From the NCBI GenBank assembly GCA_037013685.1, contig CM072891.1, positions 2,474,001 through 2,538,000 of the forward strand: a stretch of DNA of 64,000 bases, written 5' to 3'. Below, one piece after another: positions 11,733-24,280 of this stretch. The position numbers and the translations under genes were made by a program. Below the pieces are notes generated by a model. It was not told the DNA's origin. It searched no databases and saw only the letters and a program-made list of their open reading frames with translations. Within the stretch, counting starts at the first letter, position 1. Each line of letters opens with the position of its first letter. This DNA comes from Acridotheres tristis. Lineage: Eukaryota; Chordata; Aves; Passeriformes; Sturnidae.

Positions 11733-14560
11733 GTAAGTGAATCAAAGCTTAATATTTTGCAGTTGGACATAGAATTATTTGTATGTGATTTATTCTGTGT
11801 TTAGATAAGTTTGCAGCCTAATGATGTCTTGAAATCACGGGTCTGAACCTGCTAACTTAGCAGTAAATTGGGCTTCAGCATTTCTCCATCAAGCACCACT
11901 TCACACTCTTCTATTACCTTTTCATTCCTTTCATTTTAGCTACTGAAACTGATAACAGATAGAGACAACTTTGTCAATCAATAATTTTCTTTTAGTGTCT
12001 TCTCAAACCAAGAAAAGATACGCAAAATTTCTTGTGTCTTCTCTCATTCTTTCCTTTTCCACATTAATAGGATTTCCTTTGTTTTCTTTCGGTGTGGTGG
12101 TGAGGAGGGAGCTGCATTAATGTGTGAATATATACCCTACAATTTTACTAATTTTTATGTGAAGTCTCATGTTGATTATCTGTTTGCTAATGTTTCTCAC
12201 TTCCATCCTTCCTGCAACTAAGTTATTATTAATAAACCACAACACATTTTGCCTTTGAACTTATTATTCTCCTAAGCTTGACCTGTCCAAAATTGAGTTC
12301 CCAATTCAACTTCAGCATAAAGTTACTAACTTTATCATAGTGGAAAAATTTGCCACTGAGGTTCATAAATATATGCTTAACTTCTGCTTCTTCAACACAC
12401 ACTAGACCCTACCATGTCCCATGAAGCACACCCACATTCTCCCTTTGACAACTTCCTAGATAAAGTGGGTGGATTCAGTGCTCCTCTGGTAGCAGATGGT
12501 GACCATTTCCATATTCCTTGTGTGTCATTCTGACTGGGCACAAGTCCAGTCTGTGTGTGTACACACACAGTACTGCATCTAGACATTGTATAATTAATAA
12601 ATCTCCTCATGGATACAGTGCTTTTGCTGTTCTTCACACTATCAACTTTTTCCTCACGCTGGGTGATACACTCCCTGTGAGTAGGTTTAAATTTGACAGA
12701 ATCTGTAAGAACTGTAAACCACATAATAGTTGACCCTAAATTTCAGTGACTTGCTGTGTGTCAGCCTCACTAAGCCAGCTGTTTTCATCAAAACCCATTT
12801 AGTCCAAACCCTTAAATACTAAGAGGTATTTTCTGGAAAATGTGTTGAAATGTGTTGTCAAGCTGAAATTCCTGACTAGAGAAAGTAAGGCCCAAATGTA
12901 GCTAAGCACCAAAGAAGATACACCTGAGAACATAGCTTGAAATTTATTAATATATAGTTGAGAATGTGTAACTTGGATTTTTTTGTTGTTATTGTTATGT
13001 TGGTGTATTTTGCTAAGTTGTCAAAGTGATATATTCAAATCATACTTAAATCTTAGTGCAGTCAGAGATCAAGATGAGGCTTGTCACTTCATCCTCTAAA
13101 CCAAGGTATCCATAACATTTTAAGTGATATTCTTGTGAACTTTCTGGGGATGTGAAAAGTAATAATTTTTTTGGGGTGGCTAGACAGTTTAACTTCTAAT
13201 ACTCTACAAAATTGTTAAGAAATAAACTATGGGAATATATATATGCATGCACCCACATGTTTTTTTAAGTCATTATATGGATATGCCCATCATACATGTA
13301 ATGTATATCTTGTAGCTAATGCATATTTTCAAAAATAAAAAAAAAATAAATTACCACCAAGAAAACACGTTTTCCTAAATGGAACTGAAGATGAAAGAAC
13401 TTGAAAGGCTTGCTTACAAGCCTACTTATCTTATAGAACCTTATTCCGTCCTAAAGGATAGGAATAAAGAAAGTGAAATTCATGCTGCTCCTGTTTCTGC
13501 AGGAAGTGCTTAAGAGGTTAGCTTTAAGTAAATAAGGGTATTCCTGTGCAATTCCAGACCCTCTTCGTAGCCTTCCTCCTTTTACTTTCTTTCCCTCCCA
13601 CACACCCTTCCCCCTATAGACCAGAGCCCTGCCACTGACTCTCCTTCTGCAGAATCATTTTTTGCCTTATTTTCATTTGCATGTCATGTAACTACAGTCT
13701 GCAGATTTAAATAGGCTAGACTGCTTTCTGAAACTTGATTAATGACATCAGTACTTGCAGCAGTAATGATAACTGACTGAAGGTGTGGGTGCTAGTTCTG
13801 AGAATAAAGAACAAATTCAAGTTTAGGCAGACTGTAACAAGATTCCTCCTACTGGTGTCTTATACTAATTTTCCCCTTATGTGCCTAAATAACATACAGG
13901 TTCTGATACTGCAATGTGTCTAATTTGGAGTATCTTTGTGTTACGTTGTCATTGGTGGCTGTGTTAGTCAGGTTGTATTGCTTTTACATCAGTTACTATA
14001 AAAAGCAAAGTTGGAGATGGCTAGTGTGCAGAAATTTCATCACTTAGAGGTTGTGTTCATTGGAACATCTTGATTCTTGACATAACATTAAACTGACATT
14101 GAGGATGCATTTGACTGTCATTTCTGGATAGAACCTTGAGATACAGCGTTTGAAGCTCTTCAAAGATTAACTCTAGGTCTGTAATAAAGAACAAACATTT
14201 GCTGCCACCTTTAGATGCATATTAGAAATGCATTTGGTTTTAAGCTTTGTCCTACCTGTATGCGTTAGTATTTAACAATTGTTCTGCTGAATTAGCCAAA
14301 ATGTTCTTGGAAACCCAAAATGATGGCATCTTTACCTCTGTAGCCTTTTCTGTAGGACATGCTGCAGGAGCTACTAATAAATCACTATTTTTCCTCCAAG
14401 AATAAAATGCCAGTGTGAGAATGGTAATGAGGACTTTTTCCATACAATATTAGTCATCTTGGCTTACCACATTTGAGACCTGCTAAGCACATAGTGGTGC
14501 TTACCATAGTGAACAAGCTTAATGACTGACTAAAGGAGATGAACAAAAAATTGTGTTAGG
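11733..14560 (+). other. STXBP6: Start of the 16-kb STXBP6 intron
   Basis: Unique AT-rich DNA. It holds a 20-bp perfect palindrome at 12551-12570 and a short AT dinucleotide run near 13235. I see no gene; the overlapping ORFs at 12392-12733 are open on both strands without recognisable homology. Confidence 0.65.
12551..12570. repeat. Perfect 20-bp palindrome of alternating purine/pyrimidine core
   Basis: The left arm CTGTGTGTGT is followed directly by its exact reverse complement. The TG/CA core alternates purine and pyrimidine, a composition prone to Z-DNA or cruciform extrusion. Confidence 0.85.
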
Positions 14561-14674
14561 AATTGCCCCGAGCATCCTGATCTGGTGCATGGCATCCCTG
14601 TCCATTGTGGGGGTTTGGAAATAGATCATCTTTAAGGTCCCTTCCTACCCAGGCCATTTTATGATTCTGTGAAT
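14561..14674 (+). mobile_element. CR1 3'-tail fragment, sense
   Basis: About 114 bp matching only the CR1 3' UTR. It includes the GGCATCCCTGTCC block, the ATCATCTTTAAGGTCCCTTCC signature and the ending TTTATGATTCTGTGAAT. It is the same subtype as the tail at 8600-8717. Extremely 5'-truncated. Confidence 0.88.
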
Positions 14675-15788
14675 TAGGATGAGAAAAAAGACAATTGTTG
14701 TCCTCTCTCCTGTCAACCTGGTAGTTGGTGGTTTGTTTCAGTTCTTACCTAATAGACATTGAAAAAAGTGCATATTTGAACATACTACTCTTGCAGAAAT
14801 TCACTTGTAAATTAAATCTGATGGAAATTAGTTTGACCCCAAAAAAATTAAAAAATAAACAAGAAACAACAGCAACGAAGATTAATTATCTGCAATATCT
14901 GCTGTTTTGGTGGTGTTTTGCTGGTTTGAAATGACCAATGAAATTCAGCCATGTTCCCATACAGAAAGAAATTTTTTTGCAGTTAATTTAGATATTTCTT
15001 GCCAACTTACAACCAAATACTCAGTTATTGTCATTCTAGAGATTAAAATATTAGAAGCTCATTTTCTACTGCCAAAGACCATTTCAGATGCTTGCTTTTA
15101 TGCCCTGCATATTCATGTCAAGATTAATTCTGCTTTGCAGTTTTACCTAATTATATGTATTTCAGTGACCTTAAACATAAAAGCCATGCATTGAGATTAG
15201 AATGGGTAAGAGTAGTTGAGATCTTTTTCTGTAGAAATTTGGCATATAATCAGAGCTCTAAATTAACTTCTAAAAGGGCATCTTGTAAAAAAAAATAAAG
15301 GTACATTTTGTTCCTTCAAAATCTGTAGGGATACATAAATTGAGAAGGGACATTTATCATTACAAAGGTTGGTTCCTTTTTCTGAGCTGTATAACTTTGT
15401 GACACAAGGTAATGTACAAAGCATTACGCAACATATTTGCTTGACTTTCTGAAGATTGGAGGTCTAAATGCAGTGTTATCTTCAAGATGCAGAATATTGC
15501 TGTTTGCCATAGAAAGAAGATTTTTTTTTTTTTTTTAATCTAGTTGTTAGATTTTGGTGTTTACAAAGCCAGACTGAAGTTCTGGAAAGCAGGTAAAGGT
15601 TGTGTTAATATGAAATTGATCCTAGTTAGGTATTTCCTTAATGTATAACTAATACACATGATACAGTAACAACCTGTCCTGCCATCAATGCCAGAAAGTA
15701 GAAGAATTAATGGGAGAAGATAAGATTTTTTTGTAAGGCATTTGTGACCTGTCCATTCAGCTCTTAATCCTTGTTCTGTATATTCTCC

Positions 15789-15860
15789 AGAACTGCTAGA
15801 AAAGGAAAACAGAATTGCTTTTCTGTTTCTTTTAAAGAAGGAAAAAAAAACAGTCCTGGG
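15789..15860 (+). repeat. 72-bp dispersed direct repeat, copy 1
   Basis: Starts AGAACTGCTAG and ends CCTGGG. I count about 10 mismatches in 72 positions against copy 2 (roughly 86% identity), with most differences transitions and no gaps. The shared core is GAATTGCTTTTCT then TTTCTTTTAAAGAAGG. I do not recognise the family. Confidence 0.8.
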
Positions 15861-16974
15861 TGACAAAAACCAGGTCTGTCTGTAATGAAATATGTAAAAA
15901 AGAAAATTATTTTCTAATTTCAGTAATCTGACTAAACTTTAAACTTGAATTTTGTATTGATGTAGCAAGGTGGAGACATCACCATTCTATGGTGATGTTG
16001 AACCCTAGAAAGAATCTCAAAAGTGTTTGAATGTAGTCGGCTTGGAAAACTATAAATAACAACTTTTTTTTTTTTAATTTGAACATTTATTAGCATTAAG
16101 ACCAGATTATGACCAAAATAAATAAAGTATAAAGAAAATTGAAAAGTCCTTATCCATGAAAATCCTTCCTATGACAAGTAAAACTAGCCTGGCTCCCATG
16201 TTGTGTGACAGGGAATGAATGCTAGAGATCACATCTTCCAGCTATACAGTTAAGATGAAACACTACTGCCTGGACTCATAAACTAATGATGATACTGATA
16301 AAAAGTTTGCAACATTTTTCAAATGCTCTCTGCAAGTGGCTGGTATTTGCTGTGCTTTCCTGTAGGAAGTTGATGATAAGTATGCTGAATGTTGATGTTT
16401 TTCTTCTTTACTCATCCACTGGTTTTAGCACACCTGATTTATGGCACACTCAGTTAGTTTGTCAGTCCTGTCAGCCCACCTCAAGGACTTCTTGAGATGC
16501 TTCTTACCCAGAGGCACAAATTATCTTGAATGTAGTTTATGATCATAATGGCAGAGCTATTCGCTGTCAGTTTTACCCTGATTTCTTTTACTAAGATATC
16601 TTTCACTGTTTCACCTCACCCAACTTCATTAGCTGAGTGCTTTTGATAGATTTTGATGGTACAAATCTGATTTCCATATACTCAGTATATTTATACTTAA
16701 CTTAGATACATTTGTCTATGGATAAAACATACACTTGAGTTTGAATATCTATTTTACAGCATTTTGGAGTTCATCAGTTTTTGCTTAAAATGAGATGGAT
16801 GCCAGTTCTGCTTTGTGCTGCTGAGCATTGGTTGATTGGTGAAAGCTATCTTCTGGTCACCTTTGTGTGTAACCAAGCAAGACCAGACAGAGTTTCTTCA
16901 TCCTGTATAAAACTTCCTTTAATCTAGCTGACCTCTGATGTGGAAAGGTCATTGTCTATATTCATGAGGACTTC

Positions 16975-17046
16975 AGAACTATTAGAAATGTAAAATAGAA
17001 TTGCTTTTCTATTTCTTTTAAAGAAGGAAAAAAAAGCAGCCTTGGT
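16975..17046 (+). repeat. 72-bp dispersed direct repeat, copy 2
   Basis: Second copy of the segment at 15789-15860, ~1.19 kb downstream in the same orientation. Upstream flanks show weak residual similarity (TATATTC then CAGAACT), while downstream flanks diverge at once. Confidence 0.8.
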
Positions 17047-20000
17047 TAATAGAGACATCAGTAAAAGGGAAAAATCCACCACCTGAATGCCCAACTGTTT
17101 CAAAAACTAAAATCTTCCTTTTCTGTTCCTGCAACCTGGTATTTCTCACATTTCCATATTAGTTCACTGTTACATTGTTTAATGCAGCATTTTTCCCAGT
17201 CTGCAAACGAATGCAAGTGGTGCATCAATAGTAAAAACTAACTATTCAGAGTACCTCATGCAACATACTTTGTTGAATGAACCTAGATCCATTTCTCGAT
17301 ACTTCTGAGTTTCATAGACTTTTGAGAATAAATTTTGCATAAATTCTCAGGTTACTTGAGACCAGAAAACTCAAATGAAGCATTAAATAACAGCTTTTTC
17401 TTAATGAAACTGCTCTGAATATTTGACTTTGTCTTGTTTGTAAATCACCCAGCCACTAACTCATTTGAAATAAGCCGAGCTATATGGAGCTTAATGAATT
17501 GCTGTATAGTTGCTGAAAAAGTTAGCCATTTGTTACATTTTGAAATTTTAATTCTTTCCAGTGTCTGTCAGAAAGCATCTGTCTAAGACTCACTTCTTGA
17601 TCTTCTGTGTGAAAATCCTGGTTTTGATTCATGTCATTAATTTCATTCATTCATATAATGTTTTTCATTATCAGTCCCTATGAATGTCATAAGGCGATGG
17701 CATCACTTTATATTGGAACAAGTCAATAGGAAGTGTGAATTATCCTGTGTAATGCAGAAGTCTCTTTGTATCAACATAATATGCAATATTTGTCCACCTT
17801 TTTATATTTACATGTGTTCCTGGCCATTTTTGGTATTGATGGATATTAACAGATCCAGATGTGTTAGAAGAAATTGCCTAGCTCACATGAGAACAGGGAA
17901 AAGTACTGTAACCAGTTTAAATTTGAGATCACTTCTTACTCTTGAAACCTATATTGATTTTCAGGACATAATAAGATTTTTACAAAAGTAGAACCATTGA
18001 TTGTGTCCCTTGGGAGTACAATGACTCTTAATGTTGCATGACTGGTAAAGGCTAAATTAAGTGCAGAATATGTACCACTTACATCAAAATAGTTACCAGA
18101 CTTGGTAACTAATGCTTTTTGAAGGCCATAAACTTTTCATATTCTGGTGCAAAGATTTACAGAAATGTTCTGTTTACTCTTAAAGAAGGTGAAAGTCCAT
18201 GGAAATCCTACTGTCCAGGCTGTGAGACTTCTAGATTTTATGGCTCAAATATAAATAGGGAAAGATTTGAAAGATAAATGGGGAAGTTCATCTTCAGATT
18301 CAAGCTCAGATTTAAGTTTTCAAAGCTGGAAATCCAGTGAAGATTCTACTTTTTATGAATGTTCTGTCTTTCAGATCACTTAATCATCCTTTCTGGATGA
18401 TAATTTAAATATTGAAATTGTCTAGAGAACATTCCATTTGTATGATACAGGAATTCATTAAGTTGTAAGAGTGTATTATCTTACAGGATTACAATCACAG
18501 AAGTCTCTTGTTTCTATAATCTTCTACATACTGTCTCAAGATGTTTAATAAGGCTTTCACATGGCTGTTTAAGAGGTCAGAATTTTTTTTTCTGTTTGGA
18601 TCTTTTTAGTAGCTCTTCCCTCTCTTATTCAAGAGAGCTCTTTACCAAGGCTGTCAGCACAGCACTAATATTCATGAAAGGATGTGTAACAGTTGGCAGG
18701 GAGGTGACAGGGATGAAGAAGGGGGAAGGAAAGTGTTTGGCCTGTGGACCTTAATAATCAGCTGTTGTGTTACAGATGTGATGGAGAGCCTTGGGTTAAT
18801 GTTAGTCTAGGAAATGTAACTCTCTGGTAATGGTGATTTCAACAAAACAAATGTGCTCAGCAGGGAGAACCACCTAATGGATGTGTGAAGTGCCACCATC
18901 AGTTGAAACTTCATCAGTCTAAATACGTTGATTTTGGAATACTGTAGCTTCCTAAGTTAGATGCCTAGGGTTCACTTAATCCTTTAAAATTATTGTGGTG
19001 TTTCTTGGGTATCATTCCAGACTAAGTTGTTCCTTATTGTGAGCAGATTCATGACAGTCTTAGCAGTGGAAGAGATTTGCCTTCGTGTCTTCAGTGCTGT
19101 GTTGCAGAAATGAGCAGCTCAACTTATTTTTTGTGTGGCATAATTCTTTCTCCAAACAAAATGTACGATTTTGATTGGTGAATATAGCTAATACGTGGGA
19201 GTCACCTGAACCTTGACAGACAAGGAAAACCTTTCAGATTAGCAAAACTTGTAGTTTTCTCTTGAGCTTTCTGTAGTCACTTGCTTCATTCTAAAGTGTT
19301 GTTTTCAGTGATTCAGTACAGTCTGGAGTGTGGAAGAAGAGACAGGTTTTTTTGTAAAATGCTGTCTATAAGAGCAATATTCAAGCTGGTTTTTATTGAC
19401 AGTGGTTGATTGAAACAGATGAGAGTGATGTGCATAATTAGCAGAAAAAACTATTCAGGCATAAACAAATGTCTGTCATACCAATCTTAGGTGATTGAGA
19501 TGGTGCTAAAATATTACTCTTAAATGTATAGCTTCTGGATTACCCTGAGGACAGGGCTGGCACAGCCAGTCACTCTCAGGTCAGATGCTGCATTTTTCAT
19601 TTGATGTTTTCCAACCATTGCTCTTGACTTATTTCATCCTGACCTTGACCAGTTCTTACTCCATTTTTATTCTTACTTGTGAGCCATAACCTTATTTTCA
19701 TTTTATGTGGTAATAGAAGTTGGTGATTTTGAATATGCTGCTTAAATAGCAAACACAGAATTTTCAAAGTCACTTACCTGATGAAGAAATAAGAATCTAT
19801 TGACAAATACATTGTGTTTCATGCCTCCATTATAGCAGGTTAATGCTTTCTGTTTCTCAGTAATAATTAACAGTAATTAAGGAGAAGCTCAATCAGTAGT
19901 ATTGACACAATGTCTGCAAGAAATAACCTTTGTTTAGAAAAATCCTGTGGTTCATCTTCACGGCATGGTGCTCTTTAAGTCTCCCACCCACCCTAAAAGA

Positions 20001-20105
20001 AATATCAGTACTTTGGTGAATTCCATTGAAACAAAACAACAAAATTGCATCAGGAGACATGTTAACACTTTGGACTGCCTTGACAGGGAAAAGTATATTA
20101 GGCTT

Positions 20106-20500
20106 TGTATGGGTATTGACTGGGATGGAGCTTATTTTCCTTCATAACAGCCAGTACAGTGTTGTGTTTTAGATTTGTGACCAAAACTGTGCTTGTAATA
20201 CACCAGTGTTACAGGTGAGGTGTGCTTACACAGTGTCAAGATCTTCATGGTCTCCTCCTTCTGCCTGCCCCCCAGCAAATGGCCTGGGAGGGGACACAAA
20301 CAGGCAGGCTGAGCAAAGCTGACCAAAGAGATATTCCATGCCATGTAACAGCATGTTCAGCAATGAAACTGGAGGGGAAACTGCCTTTTCCCAAGGTACA
20401 CATTGCTCAGGGACTAGCTGAGCATTAGGCCAGTGGTGAGTTTTGGGTGGTGGCTGATTCTTTTTGCATCATTTGTACCACAGGCTTTCATTAAAAATAG
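20106..20500 (+). mobile_element. Partial ERV LTR, sense, 3' part missing
   Basis: Starts TGTATGGGTATTGACTGGGAT, aligned with the 5' end of the other ERVL-like LTRs in this window. It continues with the shared blocks (AGCTGACCAAAGAGATATTCCATGCC at ~20317) but then switches to a different downstream sequence (GGTGGTGAG...GCATCATTTGTACC), as in a second LTR subfamily. The poly(A) and terminal portions are not found, so the 3' boundary is approximate and the copy truncated. The two short + ORFs inside are spurious. Confidence 0.72.
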
Positions 20501-22694
20501 ATTTTTTTCTTTTAAATATTAAATAGAACTCTTCAGAGTAGTCACTGGTTGGGGGCTTTTCTTATCCTATGTGAAATCTGTTTCATCATTCTGAATATTC
20601 CTTATGGAAAAATATTCTTATTTTGTATCAAATTTGTTTGAATATTTCAGCCTGCGGTCATGAAGAAATGTAGTAAGTACAGCATTTCGCTAATGGCAGA
20701 AATGGCTGGAAGGTTTTAACCAAAAAAACCCTCATACTTTGTCTTTATAAGATGACATCAATGTCAATAAAAATTGACCCGGGAGTTATCCCATTTCCAG
20801 TTATTTTACCTGTCAGCTGACCAAAATCAGCAAAGCTTGCAAGTTTTTTCAGTGCTCACAACTCTCACACCTCTCACTTGTGACCCCAGGGGAGCAGCAG
20901 TTAAGATTAATATTTAAATTTGTCAGCTCATTCTCAAACAGAAGCTTGTCATGGTGCATAACTGGTTTTCTTTGTTTTAATTACACATTCTGCATCTTGT
21001 CATGTTGGCTATAATAGTGGTATCGCTTGAGATCCTGCTGAATTCCAGAATTTTTCCAGAGTAACCCTCTTTAACTCAAAATTGTCATGATGTGTGAATG
21101 TGACACAGTAAGATTTTTGGACATTATTGGTTTTATACTCCCCAAGAAAATTACACTTTCTAGAGAAAAAAAATCAGGCTTTCTTCCTGCAGGGTATTCA
21201 AAGTTATTACATACGAAGTTTTTTCCGATTTGGATCTTCAGAGATAAAGTTTTTCCCAAAGGTGCAAAGTTATGGGAACGTAATAATCTTGACTGTAATG
21301 GTTTGTCATTAATATAAGCACTAATCACAGAATTGTTAGGGTTGGAAGGGACCTCTGGAGATTATCTAGCCCAATCCCCCCATTTAATATTAATCATCAC
21401 GATTGAATGTAATTTAATACTGATTTTAATTTGTTGAGGTTTATCTAAGAAGATATTTGCTTAAAAAGAACAAATTTGCTGAATGTGCAGTAAAAGTAAC
21501 AGCATAATCCACAGCCCTCACCTCCATCCCAAGATTAACAACATTTTGACCAGAGTAATGGTCAGATATAAATTCCTATAATAGAATGACGTAAAGATAT
21601 GCTAAAGTAATTTTTCTCATTCTACTGCTTGAAATTTGACTTTGTAATTAATTAAGCTGTTCAAAAGTATGAATAATTTACATTATATCATTGCTGTGGA
21701 ATACTGAATAAAAGAAAGTCTCAGTAGAGCAGGAGGTATTTTCCTTATCAAGATACCTCATCAATTAAAAAAATCTTTTTTGTTTTACTCTAATGGCTCC
21801 CTATGTTATTTAATTTCACTATTTAAAATAAAAGAGGACTCGCATCAGAGATAAAACTTCCTTTTTCTTACTACTGTAGCAATAAAGCTTGTCCTACTTA
21901 ACTGTCCATAGAAGAGATTTTTAGAGTACCTTGCAGAACCATAACAAGGGTTGTTTTTTTGTAATACAGATGTTTCTAGATCTAAGATTTTACAAGCCAC
22001 ACTGAGAAATGTGAATACACTGTGTTTGCTAAGCAATAAATATACTGAACTCTTGAGCCCTTAAAGTTATTAAGGTAATTTATTTTGCTGTGGATTTGGG
22101 TTTAGTTTGTTTTGGGTTTTTTTTAAGACCTCGTCTTCATGACTTAATTAAATTTTATATCCTATGGTCTGCAGAAGTCATTCTGTTCATGTGCTGCTTT
22201 CAGCTTTTTGCAACTAATTGCCTGCTGTGTTTCAGGCTATGTTGATTCTTTCATTTCTGTGTTTCTGGTTTGCATATATTGAAATACGGGAGTTAAAGCA
22301 GCAGAAATCTTCCAGATGTATTTGATATGTTGGAGATGATATTGTTTGCGATGAAAGTAGTGGTGGCGCTTTTTTTTCAGAGAAGTTTATGGAAATAATT
22401 TGGTCAAGATACATGCAAAGATACTCTTTGACTCAAGAAAACGCCTAAGCCACAAATAGTTATAAACTTGGAAAATACACTAGATAAGTATCACTATATA
22501 TTTATTTTCTCTAAATCTTTATTGAAAACATCTGCATTTTCTTAATTTTCATAATTGCCCATTGATTTTTGTTAATGTCTTCAGAAGTTTTCTTAGAACA
22601 TAAAGAACAGTCAAATCACATCAGTGCAAAATGTATTTAGTCTTGTATTTTGTCTTTTATTGCAACATTATAGTTTAGGAATGGTATTCCCCTT
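20501..22694 (+). other. STXBP6: STXBP6 intron, mostly unique
   Basis: AT-rich intron with one 59-bp CR1 tail (21323-21381) and otherwise no recognisable features. Overlapping ORFs on both strands at 21071-21328 share a low-stop stretch and have no homology that I can see. Confidence 0.65.
21323..21381 (-). mobile_element. CR1 3'-terminal fragment, antisense
   Basis: ATCACAGAATTG followed by GGTTGGAAGGGACCTCTGGAG and ATCTAGCCCAATCCCCC is the reverse complement of the CR1 3' end. Only about 59 bp remain. Confidence 0.9.
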
Positions 22695-22850
22695 TAGTGC
22701 TCCAACCAAAACTGTGACAGTTTCCCCTCTGCTTCCAGCAGAAAGCACAAAAGGCAAACATTTTGCGTTGAGATAAGAAAAATTTACTGAAAACAACAAT
22801 AAAATAAGAAAATGAGCAGTAACAGCAAGAATACTAATAACAAATCATTA
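22695..22850 (-). mobile_element. Probable LTR R-U5 fragment, antisense
   Basis: Read on the - strand it has a T-rich block with TTGTTGTTTTCAGTAAA, then CTTATCTCAACGC, then TTTGCC and an AAACTGTCACAGTTTTGG end. This order resembles the 3' third of avian ERVL-type LTRs (poly(A) region, TTATCTCAAC, U5). The rest of the LTR is not recognisable, so both boundaries are approximate. Confidence 0.5.
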
Positions 22851-23237
22851 AAGCTAAATACATTTATTTCCTTCTCAGAAGTAGGTAGTTGCTAACTGTT
22901 TTATTAATGCTTGTACAATTAAAATTGAATGCTTCTGTTTGCAAATCAGTCACTGCAGAGTCTTCCCACTAATGTAAAGATAAATCTCTGCATTGAGCTG
23001 AAATATATTTGATACGGCTAATAGAGAATGCGGTGAACCTTTTATGAATGTGTGATAAAACAAGTGATGCAATCTAAATAATGATATCTCTAGAGACCAG
23101 TTCGTTTCTTCACATACTTGATTATGACAGTATTCCTGTAGCTTTCAGGTATTGGGTATTGTGGCTAAAGGATGTGCTTTTCATTGTGTATGTTAAAAGT
23201 CCTAAAGCTGACTTAATGGGGTGTAAGAGCCTCTGAT

Positions 23238-24280
23238 ACAGCTCGAATTGTAGAATATACTGAACTGGAAAGGACCTACAAGGATCATCAAAGTTTAGCT
23301 CCTGGCTCTGCACAGGATACCCCAAGAACCACAGCCTGTGCCTGACAGTGTTGTCCAAATGCTGCTTGAGCTCTGTCAAGCTGCTGCTGTGACCACTGCC
23401 CTGGGAACCCCATTCCACTGCCCAACCACCCTCTGGGTAAAAGACCTGTTTCTAATATCCAAAATAAACTGAAGAGATCAGTGTCTGCCCCTCCTCTTCC
23501 CCCCATGAGGATGTTGTAGACTGCTGTGAGGTCTGTCCTCAGTCTCCTTCAGGCTGAACAAGGTGACTCCTTGTATGGCTTCTCCTCTAGATCCTTCACC
23601 ATCTTTGTAGTCCTTCTTTGGACACTCTCCAATAACTTTATATCCTTTGAGTGTTGTGGTGCCCAAAACTGCACACAGGACTCGAGGTGGGCAGAGCAAA
23701 ATGCATCCCCTCCCTTGCCTGGCTGGTGATGCTGTGCCTGATGGCCCCCCCCAGGACAGGGTTGGCCCTCCTGGCTACCAGGCTCAGATTCAACTTGCCA
23801 TTGACCTGGATCTTTTCATGGCATTGCTCTCCAGCATCTTGTTCCTTAGTCTATACCTAAATCCAGGATTGCCCCATCTCAGGTGCAGAATTCAGCACTA
23901 TCCTTTGTTGGACTTCATGTAGCTGGTGATTGTGTGGCCCTCTAATTTGTCAAGGTCTTTCTGCAGGGCCTCTCTGCCTTTAAGGGAGTCAACAGCTCCT
24001 CCCAGTGTAGTATTGTCTGAAAACTTAGTATACATTTGAGTCCTACATCCAAGTCCTTTTTGAAGATGTTGAAAATTGGGCCCTGCAGAGCCCCACTAGT
24101 GACAGGTCGCCAGTCTGTTGTCACCTGATTCACTATATCCTTTGCACCTGAGCCATGAGCCAGTTGGTCACCCAACCCATGATGTGTTTATCCAGCTGTG
24201 TGTTGGAATTTTGTCCAGAAGGATCCTGTGAAAGACAGTATCAACAGCTTTACTGAAATCCTATAGGATTCCATCAACAT
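23238..24280 (-). mobile_element. CR1 LINE, ~1 kb, ORF2 RT to 3' tail, antisense
   Basis: Antisense CR1. From high to low coordinates it contains a decayed RT segment: the FSKA-like stretch near 24260, WRPVTSGALQGP with FNIFKKDLD at ~24060-24110, then a lost FADDT motif. ORF2 thumb and C-terminal sequence follows, then the 3' tail with GGTCCTTTCC near 23270. The RT catalytic aspartates are not readable in frame and many stops interrupt it. Its 5' end is truncated inside RT, as usual. It lies in opposite orientation to the CR1 at 26638-27600. Confidence 0.92.

Larger units (their letters stand above)
14675..20105 (+). other. STXBP6: STXBP6 16-kb intron, middle part
   Basis: AT-rich intronic sequence with poly-T runs near 15522 and 16066. 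A 72-bp segment occurs twice (15789-15860 and 16975-17046), and a small hairpin lies at 15976-15998. ORFs of up to ~103 codons here lack any recognisable domain. Confidence 0.65.

Noticed and set aside
12392..12733. ORFs on both strands (110 and 71 codons)
   Set aside because: Mutually overlapping, no splice signals and no recognisable domain; consistent with chance.
15561..15866. 101-codon minus-strand ORF
   Set aside because: Its N-terminal codons come from the duplicated 72-bp non-coding segment, and there is no homology.
23122..24175. Cluster of ORFs around the GC-richer 23-24 kb block
   Set aside because: All fall within the antisense CR1 and are fragments or shadows of its decayed ORF2.
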